Origin: Roseobacter sp.
GTDB lineage: Bacteria > Pseudomonadota > Alphaproteobacteria > Rhodobacterales > Rhodobacteraceae
Assembly: GCA_024636495.1 (NCBI GenBank)
Contig: JAGXGZ010000071.1
Span: forward strand, 1 to 64,000
Direction: 5' to 3'
Length of the DNA: 64,000 nt
The notes beneath the pieces are model-generated. The model was not told the DNA's origin and did no database searches. It saw only the letters and a program-made list of their open reading frames with translations. This document shows positions 23,842-33,999 of the stretch, piece by piece. Positions within the stretch are counted from its first letter, which is position 1. Each line of letters begins with the position of its first letter. A program made the translations under genes and the position numbers.

Positions 23842-26800
23842 TTACGTCTCTGAATTCACTTCACGAGGCCGGTTTGCGCCCAACACGGCGACCAACGCCC
23901 AGCGAATACGCACCTTGAGGCCGTCCATAACGCTAAACAGCGATGGCACGAATAAAAGCGATAGCATTGTGGACAACAACAGCCCCCCGATCACCGCAAT
24001 TGCCATGGGCGCGCGAAACTCGCCCCCCGCACCGATGGCCAGCGCCGATGGCACCATCCCCGCCGTCATCGCCACGGTGGTCATGATAATCGGACGCGCG
24101 CGTTTATGCCCGGCCTGCAACATCGCCTCGGATTTGCTGTGGCCATCTTTCATCGCCTCGATGGCGAATTCGACCAGCATGATGGCATTCTTGGTCACGA
24201 TCCCCATCAACATCAGAAAGCCGATTACCACTGACAGCCCAATTGCCGACCCGTTCATATAGAGCGCAAAGATCGCGCCACCAATCGCCAAGGGCAAGGA
24301 CAGCAAAATCGTGACCGGCGTGATAAAGCTGGTAAACAGCAATACCAGCACAACGTACACCAGCAAAATGCCCGCCCCCATTGCCAAGCCGAACTGGGTG
24401 AACACCTCGGCCATGACTTCGGCGTCCCCTGCGCTTTGGATCGACGTGCCTTCGGGCATTAATTGGGCAATGGGCAGCGCCATCACAGACGCAGTCGCGG
24501 GGCCAAGCAAGCCGCCCGGGGCCAGATCAGCCTCTACGCTCGTGCGGTACTTGCGGTCATAGCGTTCAATCGTGCTGGGCCCTGAAGACAGCGCAACATC
24601 CGCAACAACGCTGATCGGCACAGGCGCTCCGGTGCTTGACGGCACCCGCAAGCCTGCCAACCTGCTCAGATCATTGCGCACATCTTTCTTGAGGCGCACA
24701 AGGATCGGGATCTGCCGGTCACCTGCGTTGAATTTCGCCACATTGCTGTCGGTATCGCCCAGCGTTGCAATACGGATCGTGCTGGCCAGCGCGGCAGACG
24801 TCACGCCCATTTCCGCCGCCAACTGCGGGCGCGGTGTAATCTGGATTTCCGGACGCACCAAGGACGCGGTGCTGGAAGCATTCACAATATCGGGCAGATC
24901 GTTCATCTGATTGGCCAGTTCTATCGCGGCGGCAGAGGCACCCGCTTCGGTATCGCCCAAAACGTTCAACTGCACATCGCGCTGGCCATTGTCTTTTAGC
25001 ACGTTGATTTTCACATCCGGAAGCCCTTGCAAGAGCTGCGCCATCTGATCTTCGATCACAAAAGATGACCGTTCGCGAGTATCCTTTTGCCCGTAATTCA
25101 CGATCACATTGGCCTTGGTATCAGACGATGTCCCGCCTTCGACAAAAACATTGCTCACCTCCGCAATTTCTCCAAGGATTGCCGACACTTCACGACCACT
25201 TGCGCGGGTCTGCTCAAGGGTTGATCCCGGCGGCAACTCTATCGATACGGTGGAACGCCCCCGATCCGCTGCCGGCACGAATTCCGTAGGCAACAATGTC
25301 GCGGAATAGATCGAGCCTGCAAAAATACCCAAACCCAGCAACAGCGTCAGCGTTCTGTTGCGCAAGGTCCACCCTAACACGGCCATATAGTGGCGCATCA
25401 GGAAACCGTCTTTCTCCTCTTGCTCGGGTGCGATGCCGTCACGCAGGAAATAGGCCGCCATCATCGGTGTGATCAGACGCGCGACCAGCAAGGAAAACAA
25501 CACAGCAACCGCGACCGTCAAACCGAACTGTTTGAAATACTGCCCCGCAATGCCGGACATAAAGCTGACAGGCGCAAACACCGCAACGATGGTAAAGCTG
25601 ATGGCGATCACTGTCAGACCGATTTCTGACGCCGCTTCCTCGGAGGCCTCATAGGCCGGTTTGCCCATCTGGATATGGCGCACAATATTTTCAATCTCGA
25701 CAATCGCGTCGTCCACCAAGATGCCGGTCACCAGCGTGATGCCAAGCAAACTGACAGTATTCAGCGAAAACCCCAGATACTGCATGACCATAAAGGTCGG
25801 GATGATCGACAGCGGCAAAGCCACCGCGGTGATGATCGTGGCCCGCCAGTTGCGCAGAAACAAAAACACCACGATGATCGCCAATGCGGCCCCCTCGTAC
25901 AGCGTGTCCATCGCGGAATGATAGTTGCCTTCGGTATAGGTAGTGGCGTCGTCAATCAGCGAAAAGACAGCGTTGGGGTATTCTGTGCTCAGCTCTGCCA
26001 GCCGCTCTTTGGCATTGTCACCCGCGGCTAGATCGCTGGCACCTGTGGACCGGAATACGCTAAAGGCAACAACCGGTTGGCCGTCCAGCATGGCAAAGGT
26101 AGACGCCTCGGTCGACCCATCAAACACCTTGCCCAGATCATCCAGGCGCACTGTGCGGCCCGGCCCGGTAATGATCGGCGTCGCAGCCAGTTGCGCGACC
26201 GTATCAGCACTGCCAAGCGCGCGGATCGAATATTCCTGCCCGCCCAGATCACCCGAGCCACCGCCCAGATCAATGTTATTCTGACGCAGTTGGTTGTTCA
26301 CATCTGCCGCCGTCAGACCCAATGACAGCAACCGGTCCGGGTCTAACTCGACCTCGATTGCGCGGTCACCCCCGCCGATACGGGTGACCTTGCCGACGCC
26401 TTTTCGAACCTGAAGCTCCCGCGCGACGACCTCATCCACAAAATACGACAGCTCTTGGATCGATTGGGTCGGATCGGATACCGCATAGGTCAAAATCGCC
26501 TGGCCCGTTACATCCAGACGTTTGACAAGCGGCTCGGTTGCATTGTCAGGCAGATCGCCCTGCACCCCGGAAACCGCGTCTTTGATGTCGCTCAACGCTG
26601 TGGCGCTATCGGTTTCAAGCTCGAATTCAATAGTCAAACTGGCGGCCCCGTCCGCAGCAACCGCGGTGACATGCTTGACGCCTGTCACATCCGAAACAGC
26701 GCTCTCGACAGGTTTGACAATCTGGGTCGCGATTTCCGTTGGTGCGGCACCGGGTTGGGCGATGGTGACCGTGACAATCGGAATATCAATGTTTGGAAAC

Positions 26801-26907
26801 TGGGTGACAGGCAGCCGAAGAAAGCCAACGATACCGATCAGGCACAGCACCAAAAACAGCGCAAGCGAAGGCACAGGAGACCGAATGGCCCAAGTGGACA
26901 TGTTCAT
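23842..26907 (-). CDS. RND multidrug efflux transporter (AcrB/HAE1 type)
   Basis: Proton-driven inner-membrane pump of a tripartite efflux system. The 1021-residue protein has 12 membrane helices in two halves, each followed by a large periplasmic loop. The proton-relay motif GILVDDAIVEIENIVRHI lies in the first half. It begins MNMSTWAIRSPVPSLALFLV and follows its adaptor gene with a 4-base overlap (ATGA). No TolC-type outer-membrane gene is near, so the pump must share one encoded elsewhere. Substrates unknown. Confidence 0.93.
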   Translation of the reverse strand: MNMSTWAIRSPVPSLALFLVLCLIGIVGFLRLPVTQFPNIDIPIVTVTIAQPGAAPTEIATQIVKPVESAVSDVTGVKHVTAVAADGAASLTIEFELETDSATALSDIKDAVSGVQGDLPDNATEPLVKRLDVTGQAILTYAVSDPTQSIQELSYFVDEVVARELQVRKGVGKVTRIGGGDRAIEVELDPDRLLSLGLTAADVNNQLRQNNIDLGGGSGDLGGQEYSIRALGSADTVAQLAATPIITGPGRTVRLDDLGKVFDGSTEASTFAMLDGQPVVAFSVFRSTGASDLAAGDNAKERLAELSTEYPNAVFSLIDDATTYTEGNYHSAMDTLYEGAALAIIVVFLFLRNWRATIITAVALPLSIIPTFMVMQYLGFSLNTVSLLGITLVTGILVDDAIVEIENIVRHIQMGKPAYEASEEAASEIGLTVIAISFTIVAVFAPVSFMSGIAGQYFKQFGLTVAVAVLFSLLVARLITPMMAAYFLRDGIAPEQEEKDGFLMRHYMAVLGWTLRNRTLTLLLGLGIFAGSIYSATLLPTEFVPAADRGRSTVSIELPPGSTLEQTRASGREVSAILGEIAEVSNVFVEGGTSSDTKANVIVNYGQKDTRERSSFVIEDQMAQLLQGLPDVKINVLKDNGQRDVQLNVLGDTEAGASAAAIELANQMNDLPDIVNASSTASLVRPEIQITPRPQLAAEMGVTSAALASTIRIATLGDTDSNVAKFNAGDRQIPILVRLKKDVRNDLSRLAGLRVPSSTGAPVPISVVADVALSSGPSTIERYDRKYRTSVEADLAPGGLLGPATASVMALPIAQLMPEGTSIQSAGDAEVMAEVFTQFGLAMGAGILLVYVVLVLLFTSFITPVTILLSLPLAIGGAIFALYMNGSAIGLSVVIGFLMLMGIVTKNAIMLVEFAIEAMKDGHSKSEAMLQAGHKRARPIIMTTVAMTAGMVPSALAIGAGGEFRAPMAIAVIGGLLLSTMLSLLFVPSLFSVMDGLKVRIRWALVAVLGANRPREVNSET

Positions 26908-28070
26908 TCGGACACGTCCTTTTGCGGGATCGGGTTCACCTTGTCTCCGTCCGAGAAAAAGGCACTGGCCTTGGCGATAACAACCGCGCCCTCGTTCAGC
27001 CCCACCAACACCTCGCGCCGGTCGTTCCAGACCAGACCGGGCGTGATATCGCGCCGGATCAGCGTGTTATCCAGCACCTCAAGCAAGTAGTCGCCATTTG
27101 CGTCCGTAAGGATAGCCGTCGTTGGCACGGTCAAACCCTCGTGTTGGTCTGTCACAATCCATCCGCCGGCAAAAATACCCGTGCGCAGCTTGCTGCTGCC
27201 GTCTAGCGACAGGCGTACCACACCTAAGCGGTTGGTAGGATCGACCGTTGGCGCAACCAGACGCACACGACCGTCGATTGTGCCGACACCCGGCAGATCG
27301 ACCTTGGCCGGATCATCAAGGCTGATCTGCGCCAATGCGGTCTCTACAACCTCGGCTTTGACCTCGATCACGCCGCCCTCGATCATCCGAAACAACGGCT
27401 CTGCCCCGCTGGTGGCAATCGCGCCCATCTGGGCGTTGCGGGCCGAAATGATGCCCGACGTCGGGGCCTTGATCGTGGCATGGTCCAGATTGAGCTGGGC
27501 AATGTCCAGCTGCGCTTGCGCCTGCAAGACCTGCGCCTTTGCGACCTCTAGCCCGTCTTGTGCAGATGCCGCCGCCGCATCTGCGGTCTGGCTGTTCGCT
27601 GTGGCCTGATCAAGGGCTGCTTGGGTGACATTTCCACTGCGCTCAAGCTGCTGATTTCGTTCCAGAACACTAAGTGCCTGCCCTGCTGATGCCTGAGTTG
27701 ATGCAATCTGGCTTTGCGCCTGGCGCACGCCAGCCTGGGCACGCACATATTCCGCATTCGCCTGCGCCACCTGCGCGTTCAGCGTGTCGGTGTTCAATTG
27801 CGCAAGGATGTCCCCTTTGGCGACCTGCGCCCCGATATCGACCATCAAATCCTCGATCGGAAAACCTGTAACCTGCGGATACACCAACACTTCGCGGTAG
27901 GGCTCAAGAGTGCCCGAGATCGGAACGCGGTTGATCACTTCGGCAATTTCGGCGGTCGCGACCGTCACGCTGGGAACGCGCTGTAACTCTGCCTCTTGGG
28001 TCAATCCTGTCTGTGCGGTTGCGGCAAGGATCATTGCCGCACCAATATAGCGAACCAAAAGCGTTTTCAT
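26904..28070 (-). CDS. RND efflux periplasmic adaptor (membrane fusion protein)
   Basis: Links the RND pump to the outer-membrane channel. The 388-residue protein has a signal peptide (AAMILAATAQTGLTQE), a lipoyl half (GTLEPYREVLVYPQVTGF), a coiled-coil hairpin (about 100-190, rich in Ala/Gln: ANAEYVRAQAGVRQAQSQIA), the second lipoyl half (LDHATIKAPTSGIISARNAQ) and beta-barrel domains. It precedes and overlaps the pump gene, forming a two-gene operon. Confidence 0.92.
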   Translation of the reverse strand: MKTLLVRYIGAAMILAATAQTGLTQEAELQRVPSVTVATAEIAEVINRVPISGTLEPYREVLVYPQVTGFPIEDLMVDIGAQVAKGDILAQLNTDTLNAQVAQANAEYVRAQAGVRQAQSQIASTQASAGQALSVLERNQQLERSGNVTQAALDQATANSQTADAAAASAQDGLEVAKAQVLQAQAQLDIAQLNLDHATIKAPTSGIISARNAQMGAIATSGAEPLFRMIEGGVIEVKAEVVETALAQISLDDPAKVDLPGVGTIDGRVRLVAPTVDPTNRLGVVRLSLDGSSKLRTGIFAGGWIVTDQHEGLTVPTTAILTDANGDYLLEVLDNTLIRRDITPGLVWNDRREVLVGLNEGAVVIAKASAFFSDGDKVNPIPQKDVSE

Positions 28071-28159
28071 CGCAAACTCCGTATGCCTACACCATGTCTA
28101 CCTGCGCTGTTTTTCCAAGATTGCAATGGTAAACCCCTGCGAACCACCCCTGCGCAGGC

Positions 28160-29200
28160 CTATCCGCCCTGCATTTTCGCATCAACCAAGGTCTCTTCCG
28201 CGATCATCGCCTCAAGCTGGCGTCGAAACCGCAACTGTCCCGCATCTATCGGCAGATCGATATGGGGGCTGGTTTTAGCGGCCATGCCCGCCTGGACAGC
28301 GTTCAAAACGGCGCGGTCTTCTTCAAAGGCATGCTGCACATCTTCGCTCATCATCTGTGACAAAGCCGCGTCATCAGGGCGGATATTGCGCAGCTGAAAC
28401 CAATAATACCGCGTCTTTCCAGCCGTGGTCGGCGTCATGAAATTCAGGCTGTCCATGATGAACGTATCGTCGTGCAGCGCCCCGTCTGGCCCGCCTGTGC
28501 CCGCAGGCGTAAAAACCGCGCGGATCAACGCATGAGAGGGATAGCGCACCTCATAATGTTGAAGCCTGTCGCAGTTGCCTTTGAAACCAATCACCTTTTT
28601 GTAAAACGGAGCCGGTTCAACATCCATCATCCAACGGTGCACGATCACACCATTGTCGGTTTTCTTGACCCGTAGCGGGGTATCCTTGGTCGCCGCCTGC
28701 CCAAAGCTGCCGCCATGCACCCACGCGACATGGGTCGGGTCGAGCAGGTTATCGCACATCAGCAGATAGTTGCAGTCCAACTCCATAGCGGCACCACGGT
28801 TCATGGCCCAGTCAGGATTACCAAAATTCTCGATCTCAAAGATTTCTTCGGGGTCGGCCAGCACCGGATTGCCCATCCAAATCCAAACCAGCCCGTATTT
28901 TTCATAGGTTGGATAGGCATGGACCCGCGCCTCTGACGGGATGCGGCCACCGGGGGCCCAGACGCATTGCCCAACGCAATCAAAGGTCAGCCCGTGATAG
29001 CCACACTCGACCGTATCGCCCTTGAGCCGCCCCATAGACAGCGGCAGCTTGCGATGTGGGCAGGCATCGTCCAACGCGACCACAGCGCCGCTTTCGGTCC
29101 GGTAAAGGCAAATATTTTTCTCAAGAACGGTAATTTGCGCCAGATCGCGGCTGACTTCATGGTCCCAAGCGGCCACATACCATGCGTTTTTCAAGAACAT
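28160..29200 (-). CDS. Rieske non-heme iron oxygenase (VanA-like)
   Basis: Oxygenase component of an aromatic ring-hydroxylating or O-demethylating system. From the ATG at 29200 (AAAGGGAGC upstream) it starts MFLKNAWYVAAWDHEV, like vanillate demethylase subunits. The Rieske cluster ligands are in CPHRKLPLS and CGYHG, and the mononuclear iron site lies in DNLLDPTHVAWVHGG. No reductase (VanB-type) gene is adjacent, so the electron donor is elsewhere. The substrate cannot be named; demethylation of an aromatic ether is the closest family guess. Confidence 0.87.
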   Translation of the reverse strand: MFLKNAWYVAAWDHEVSRDLAQITVLEKNICLYRTESGAVVALDDACPHRKLPLSMGRLKGDTVECGYHGLTFDCVGQCVWAPGGRIPSEARVHAYPTYEKYGLVWIWMGNPVLADPEEIFEIENFGNPDWAMNRGAAMELDCNYLLMCDNLLDPTHVAWVHGGSFGQAATKDTPLRVKKTDNGVIVHRWMMDVEPAPFYKKVIGFKGNCDRLQHYEVRYPSHALIRAVFTPAGTGGPDGALHDDTFIMDSLNFMTPTTAGKTRYYWFQLRNIRPDDAALSQMMSEDVQHAFEEDRAVLNAVQAGMAAKTSPHIDLPIDAGQLRFRRQLEAMIAEETLVDAKMQGG

Positions 29201-29500
29201 CCACAAGCTCCCTTTGGGTTCATCCAAGTGAGCCTTTTGCCCGCCCTGCCGTCAAGAGGCATCAGCTTGACTGGTCATCATGGGGATAACTGATGGCGGC
29301 TGTCTGAATTGTACAATTTTTTTGCGCAATCGATGTGGATATACCTTACTTGTCAGTCTGCATTCAGACGTATCCAACAGTATTTGCGCCAAACATATGA
29401 CATGAACAGACAACACTGCGAATCCAAGTAAATCCATAGTCTTCCGGTCCAAAGCTCATGTAATGGCCGAAGATTGCCTAAGCCGTCTTATCCACAGGGT

Positions 29501-31762
29501 TTACGGCAGCTTGCGCGTCTCTGCCGGGTTATGGCGCAGATGCTCCATTACGGCGGCGCGGACGGATTGATCACCACGCTCGCGCGCCTCGTAGATAACC
29601 GCGCGCACCTCGTCCAGATTGCTCCGCCGGAGGAGGTTCTTTACCGGCCCGATCGACGCAGGGCGCATCGACAGCGTGGTGATCCCGATGGCCGCGAAAC
29701 ATAACGCCTCAACCGGGCGCCCCGCGTCTTCGCCACAAAATGACAGCGGCGTGTTGGTCTCGCGACAGCGCTCAACAATCCCCTCGAGGAAGGTCAGAAA
29801 GCTGACATTCAGGGTATCATAGCGCCGTCTGACCAATTCGTTTTCGCGGTCGGCCGCAAAAAAGAATTGCTTAAGATCATTGCCGCCAATCGACAAAAAC
29901 TCGACCTCTTCGAAAAACTTCTTGGGCGCAAAGGCCAGTGACGGCGTTTCAAGCATCGCGCCTATTTCAAGATGCGATGGCAAAGCATGACCCAAGCGCG
30001 CCTCTCGGGCCAGCGTCTTGTCCATCTCGGCACGCGCCGCACGGTATTCTTCGAACTGCGCCACAAAGGGAAACATCACCGACAAGGGCCGCCCGTTCGC
30101 CGCACGAATAAGCGCCTGCAATTGCATCCGCATGATGCCCGGCTTGTCCAATCCCACGCGGATCGCGCGCCACCCCAAGGCGGGGTTCGGTTCGTCATTG
30201 GGTTTCATATAGGGCAGCACTTTGTCCGACCCGATATCAAGCGTACGAAACACCACGCGCTTGCCCTTTGCCGCATCCAACACACGGGTATAAAGCGATG
30301 ACAACTCTGATCTTTTTGGCATTTTGCTGCGCACAAGGAACTGCAATTCAGTCCGAAACAATCCCACGCCTTCGGCACCTGATCCGTCCAGAGACGGCAG
30401 ATCAGCCATGAGCCCCGCATTCATCAGCAGCGCAACCGTCTTGCCACATTTCGTCTCGGCCGGTTTGTCGCGGATCGAGGCATAACGTTCTTGCGCCTCG
30501 GCCTGCATCGCGATCTTGTCCCGAAACGCAGAGGCAACATTTTCGTCAGGCCGCAGATGCACAATGCCTTGTTCGCCGTCGACCATGATCCGGTCGCCAT
30601 TCAAAGCATCGTTCGTAATTCGCGCTGCATGCACGATCAAAGGGATCGCAAGGGCCCGGGCAACGATTGCAGCATGGCTGCCGACCGATCCCCCTTCTAG
30701 CACGATACCGCGCAAGGAGCGGCCATATTCCAACAGCTCTGCCGGACCGATATTGCGCGCCACCAAAATCGGGTTCACCGGCATTTCAGCGCCCGTGTTT
30801 GACCCCTGCCCCGTCAGAATGCGCAGCAAACGGTTGCTTAGATCGTCCAGATCCGACAGGCGTTCACGTAGGTAGGCATCACTTGCCTGACCCATCCGCG
30901 ACCGCGCCAGCGATTGTTCCTTTTCGACCGCGGCTTCGGCTGAAAGGCCCCGGCTGATGTCCTCCTCCATCCGGCGCAACCAGCCTTTGGAGTTGGCAAA
31001 CATCCGGTACGCTTCCAGCACCTGCCGCTGGTCCTTGTCGCCACCCGCCATTGTCATCATCTGATCAACACTGATGCGCAATTCATCGACGGCTTCGTTC
31101 AGCCGCTCGGTTTCGCGCACAGGATCGTCGGCAACAGGATTTGAGACCACAACCCGCGGCTCGTGCAGCCAGACATGACCATCTGCCACGCCTTCCTGCC
31201 CGACCGTGCCGCGCACCAGAACGGGCTGGCTGTGGCGCGCCGACATCGCGGCGCCTTCGCCAACAAAGGCACCAAGTTCGGCCATTTCGGCCAGAACCAT
31301 CGCAACTACTTCCAGCGCATAAACCTCGTCCGCAGAAAATTCCCGCGCGGCTTTGGACTGAACCACCAAAACGCCCAAGGTTTCCCCCAGACGCTGCACC
31401 GGAATACCCAGAAAGCTTGAATAAATCTCTTCGCCAGTTTCAGGCATGAACCGGAAACCGGGGGCTTGGGGGGCATTGGGCGTGTTGATGATCTGCTTGC
31501 GCTTGGCGACACGGCCAACAAGTCCCTCGCCCAGCTTCATGCGTGTTTCATGAACGGCATCGGCTTTCAGCCCTTCGGTCGCGCAAAGTTCAAGCGTGAC
31601 TTCATCCCGAAACAGATAGATCGAGCAGACCTCGCAGCCCATAGATGTCGCAATCAAATGGGTGATCTTATCCAACCGCGCCTGGCCTGCGTCATCGCTT
31701 GCCATGGCGTCACGAAGACGGCCCAGCAGCTTGCGACTTTCTGTTTCAAACCCGTCGGCCAT
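29501..31762 (-). CDS. ptsP: PTS enzyme I-Ntr (phosphoenolpyruvate-protein phosphotransferase)
   Basis: First kinase of the nitrogen-related regulatory phosphotransfer chain (PtsP-NPr-EIIA-Ntr). The 753-residue protein has an N-terminal GAF domain (about 20-160), the enzyme I N-terminal domain with the phospho-accepting His363 in GGSVGSHAAIVARA, and the C-terminal PEP-binding barrel (GLFRTELQFLVR, FRTLDIGSDKVLPY, FCGEDAGRP). It lies downstream of lysC with about 160 bases between, the common alphaproteobacterial order. Confidence 0.95.
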   Translation of the reverse strand: MADGFETESRKLLGRLRDAMASDDAGQARLDKITHLIATSMGCEVCSIYLFRDEVTLELCATEGLKADAVHETRMKLGEGLVGRVAKRKQIINTPNAPQAPGFRFMPETGEEIYSSFLGIPVQRLGETLGVLVVQSKAAREFSADEVYALEVVAMVLAEMAELGAFVGEGAAMSARHSQPVLVRGTVGQEGVADGHVWLHEPRVVVSNPVADDPVRETERLNEAVDELRISVDQMMTMAGGDKDQRQVLEAYRMFANSKGWLRRMEEDISRGLSAEAAVEKEQSLARSRMGQASDAYLRERLSDLDDLSNRLLRILTGQGSNTGAEMPVNPILVARNIGPAELLEYGRSLRGIVLEGGSVGSHAAIVARALAIPLIVHAARITNDALNGDRIMVDGEQGIVHLRPDENVASAFRDKIAMQAEAQERYASIRDKPAETKCGKTVALLMNAGLMADLPSLDGSGAEGVGLFRTELQFLVRSKMPKRSELSSLYTRVLDAAKGKRVVFRTLDIGSDKVLPYMKPNDEPNPALGWRAIRVGLDKPGIMRMQLQALIRAANGRPLSVMFPFVAQFEEYRAARAEMDKTLAREARLGHALPSHLEIGAMLETPSLAFAPKKFFEEVEFLSIGGNDLKQFFFAADRENELVRRRYDTLNVSFLTFLEGIVERCRETNTPLSFCGEDAGRPVEALCFAAIGITTLSMRPASIGPVKNLLRRSNLDEVRAVIYEARERGDQSVRAAVMEHLRHNPAETRKLP

Positions 31763-31921
31763 GGTATTTTTTCCTCCGCAAGGTCAGCTTAGACCACAAG
31801 CCTTTGAAAAATGAAACGCCTGTTATCGCCAACGCCTATCACCTGTATGTCTCAACAGAAAAGAGGCGACACCACCCTTGCGGGAATTATCCACCACAGT
31901 CGCGCAAAGGACGCACGTGTT

Positions 31922-33160
31922 TTAAGCAACCTTGTCCAGTTCGAACGCGTCATGCAGCGCCTGAACCGCCAGCTCCATGTATTTACGGTCAATCAGGACG
32001 GATATCTTGATCTCTGACGTCGTAATGACCTTGATGTTGATGCCTTCGTTCGACAGCACCTGAAACATCTTGGCGGCAACGCCAGTGTGGCTGCGCATGC
32101 CAATACCGACAACGGATACCTTTGCGACATCCATGTCTGCGATCACTTCGTTGAAATTGATGGTGCCTGCTGTCTTCGCATCATCCATCGCCTTTTCAGC
32201 GCGCTTGATCTGATCAACGGGGCAAGACCACGTCATGTCAGTGCGCCCCTCTTCCGAGATGTTCTGAACGATCATGTCGACATTCACGCCGCCCTCGCTG
32301 AGCGCGGTAAAGATTGCCGCCGCAATGCCGGGGCGGTCTGCCACCGACACAAGGGTCATTTTCGCCTCATCGCGCGAAAACGCGACACCGGATACAACAT
32401 TGCTTTCCATGATTTCCTCCTCAGCACAGACCAGCGTTCCAGCTTCGTCCGATTGTTCCTCAAAACTGCTTAACACGCGCAGCTTGACCTTGTAGCGCAT
32501 GGCCAGCTCAACCGACCGGGTCTGAAGAACCTTGGCTCCTAGCGACGCAAGCTCCAACATCTCTTCGAACGCAATCTTGTCCAACTTACGCGCTTTTGCA
32601 CTGACGCGCGGATCGGTCGTGTAAACCCCGTCAACATCGGTATAAATATCGCACCGCACCGCCTCAAAGGCTGCCGCGAAAGCCACGGCCGTGGTGTCCG
32701 AGCCGCCACGGCCCAAGGTGGTGATGCGGCCTTCGGGGCTTACCCCCTGAAATCCGGCGACAACGGCGACCTTCATGCCTTCGGCAAACTTCGCGGTGAT
32801 GTTAGCCGACGGAATCTCTTCGATCCGCGCAGACGAATGGGCCGAGGTCGTCTTGACCGGAACCTGCCAGCCTTGCCAACTGCGCGCCGGAATATCCATC
32901 TCTTGCAAGGTCAGCGCCATCAGGCCCGCCGTGACATTCTCACCGCTCGACACAACCGCATCATATTCGCGCGCATCATAAAGCGGAGATGTCTCATTAA
33001 CCCAACCCACAAGCTCGTTCGTCTTGCCGGACATCGCAGACACGATAACGATCACGTCATAGCCTTTGGACACTTCAACGCCAACGCGCTTGGCCGCGCG
33101 ACGTATACGGTCCAAGGTTGCGACGGACGTGCCGCCAAATTTCATCACCAGAACAGGCAT
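31922..33160 (-). CDS. lysC: Aspartate kinase
   Basis: First step of lysine, threonine and methionine synthesis. The kinase domain begins VLVMKFGGTSVATLDRI and holds VSAMSGKTNELVGW and TTLGRGGSDTTAVAFAAAF; two ACT domains follow from about residue 265 (MTLVSVADRPGIAAAIFTAL and VSVVGIGMRSHTGVAAKMF), expected to bind lysine or threonine. The 412-residue length is that of the beta2-type enzyme. Confidence 0.96.
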   Translation of the reverse strand: MPVLVMKFGGTSVATLDRIRRAAKRVGVEVSKGYDVIVIVSAMSGKTNELVGWVNETSPLYDAREYDAVVSSGENVTAGLMALTLQEMDIPARSWQGWQVPVKTTSAHSSARIEEIPSANITAKFAEGMKVAVVAGFQGVSPEGRITTLGRGGSDTTAVAFAAAFEAVRCDIYTDVDGVYTTDPRVSAKARKLDKIAFEEMLELASLGAKVLQTRSVELAMRYKVKLRVLSSFEEQSDEAGTLVCAEEEIMESNVVSGVAFSRDEAKMTLVSVADRPGIAAAIFTALSEGGVNVDMIVQNISEEGRTDMTWSCPVDQIKRAEKAMDDAKTAGTINFNEVIADMDVAKVSVVGIGMRSHTGVAAKMFQVLSNEGINIKVITTSEIKISVLIDRKYMELAVQALHDAFELDKVA

Positions 33161-33234
33161 AGATCCCCCGCTTCAAACATCCCGCGCGGTTTAAGCGCAA
33201 GCGGTTGGCTTAGCAAGCCCGTGCGCGCCCGCCT

Positions 33235-33285
33235 CTTCTCTGGCTTGAAAATATCCTGGGGGCCGGGGCAACGCCCCGGGGGTCT
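33235..33285 (-). repeat. Intergenic hairpin element, copy A (behind SDR gene)
   Basis: On the minus strand, shortly after the SDR stop, a GC hairpin (GGGGCGTTGCCCC core) is followed by GGATATTTTCAAGCCAGAGA. The same tail occurs behind apt (42993-43049) and trmB (59646-59698). Confidence 0.7.
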
Positions 33286-33303
33286 GCAAGCCTGACGCAC
33301 ACC

Positions 33304-33948
33304 TTAGTAAGGATGCACACGCCCATCCCACGTCTCGAAACATCCGGTCTTGGCCATATCCAGATCAGCGAACCGATCCACAAGGCCCGCGACGGCCTCC
33401 TCAACGGTAATTGCAGCGCTGTCACCGCCCATATCCGTCTGGACCCAGCCCGGATGATAAATGCCAACGGCGATCCGCTCGGGCTCCAGGTCCGTTGCGA
33501 TATTGCGACCCAGGTTCAACACTGCCGCCTTCGAGGCCCGGTAGATATAACTTCCCCCCGGTGCCAATTCAGACGAGGCCATTTGCGAGGAAATAATGGC
33601 GATCTTCGGGGATTGCGCGCGTCGCAGATGCGGCAACATCGCCTGAATCGTCAAAAACACGCCCGTTACGTTCGTAGCAAAACTATGCGCCCAAAGATCA
33701 GCACCATATCCGTCGTCAAACCTGTCGCCCTTGTCCAGATAAACCCCGGCATTGCACACCAGCAGGTCAACTGCGCGATCCCCAAGAGCGGCAGCCATGG
33801 CCGTGTGATCCTCCGGATGCGTCACATCAAGTTGGATATCGGCCATGGGCGATCGGCCCGTGCCAAACACCTCATGGCCAGCCGCCTTGTACTGCGCAGC
33901 CAGCCCCGCGCCGATGCCGCGACTGGCACCTGTGATCAAAACTGTCAT
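33304..33948 (-). CDS. Short-chain dehydrogenase/reductase
   Basis: A 214-residue Rossmann-fold oxidoreductase. The cofactor motif TGASRGIGAG is at residues 6-15, NAG in LLVCNAGVYL, the catalytic Ser in IAIISSQMASSE and Tyr-Lys in YIYRASKAAV. The C-terminus ends GCFETWDGRVHPY. It resembles C-factor-like SDRs. Substrate unknown. Confidence 0.88.
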   Translation of the reverse strand: MTVLITGASRGIGAGLAAQYKAAGHEVFGTGRSPMADIQLDVTHPEDHTAMAAALGDRAVDLLVCNAGVYLDKGDRFDDGYGADLWAHSFATNVTGVFLTIQAMLPHLRRAQSPKIAIISSQMASSELAPGGSYIYRASKAAVLNLGRNIATDLEPERIAVGIYHPGWVQTDMGGDSAAITVEEAVAGLVDRFADLDMAKTGCFETWDGRVHPY

Positions 33949-33999
33949 GGTCTGGCGTTCCTTATTTCCGCAAAAGGGGGTGCCCCAACCGCGTGTGTG

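Noticed and set aside
29228-29500. Possible gene between the Rieske oxygenase and ptsP
   Set aside because: Only a short minus-strand frame with no recognisable features; treated as non-coding.
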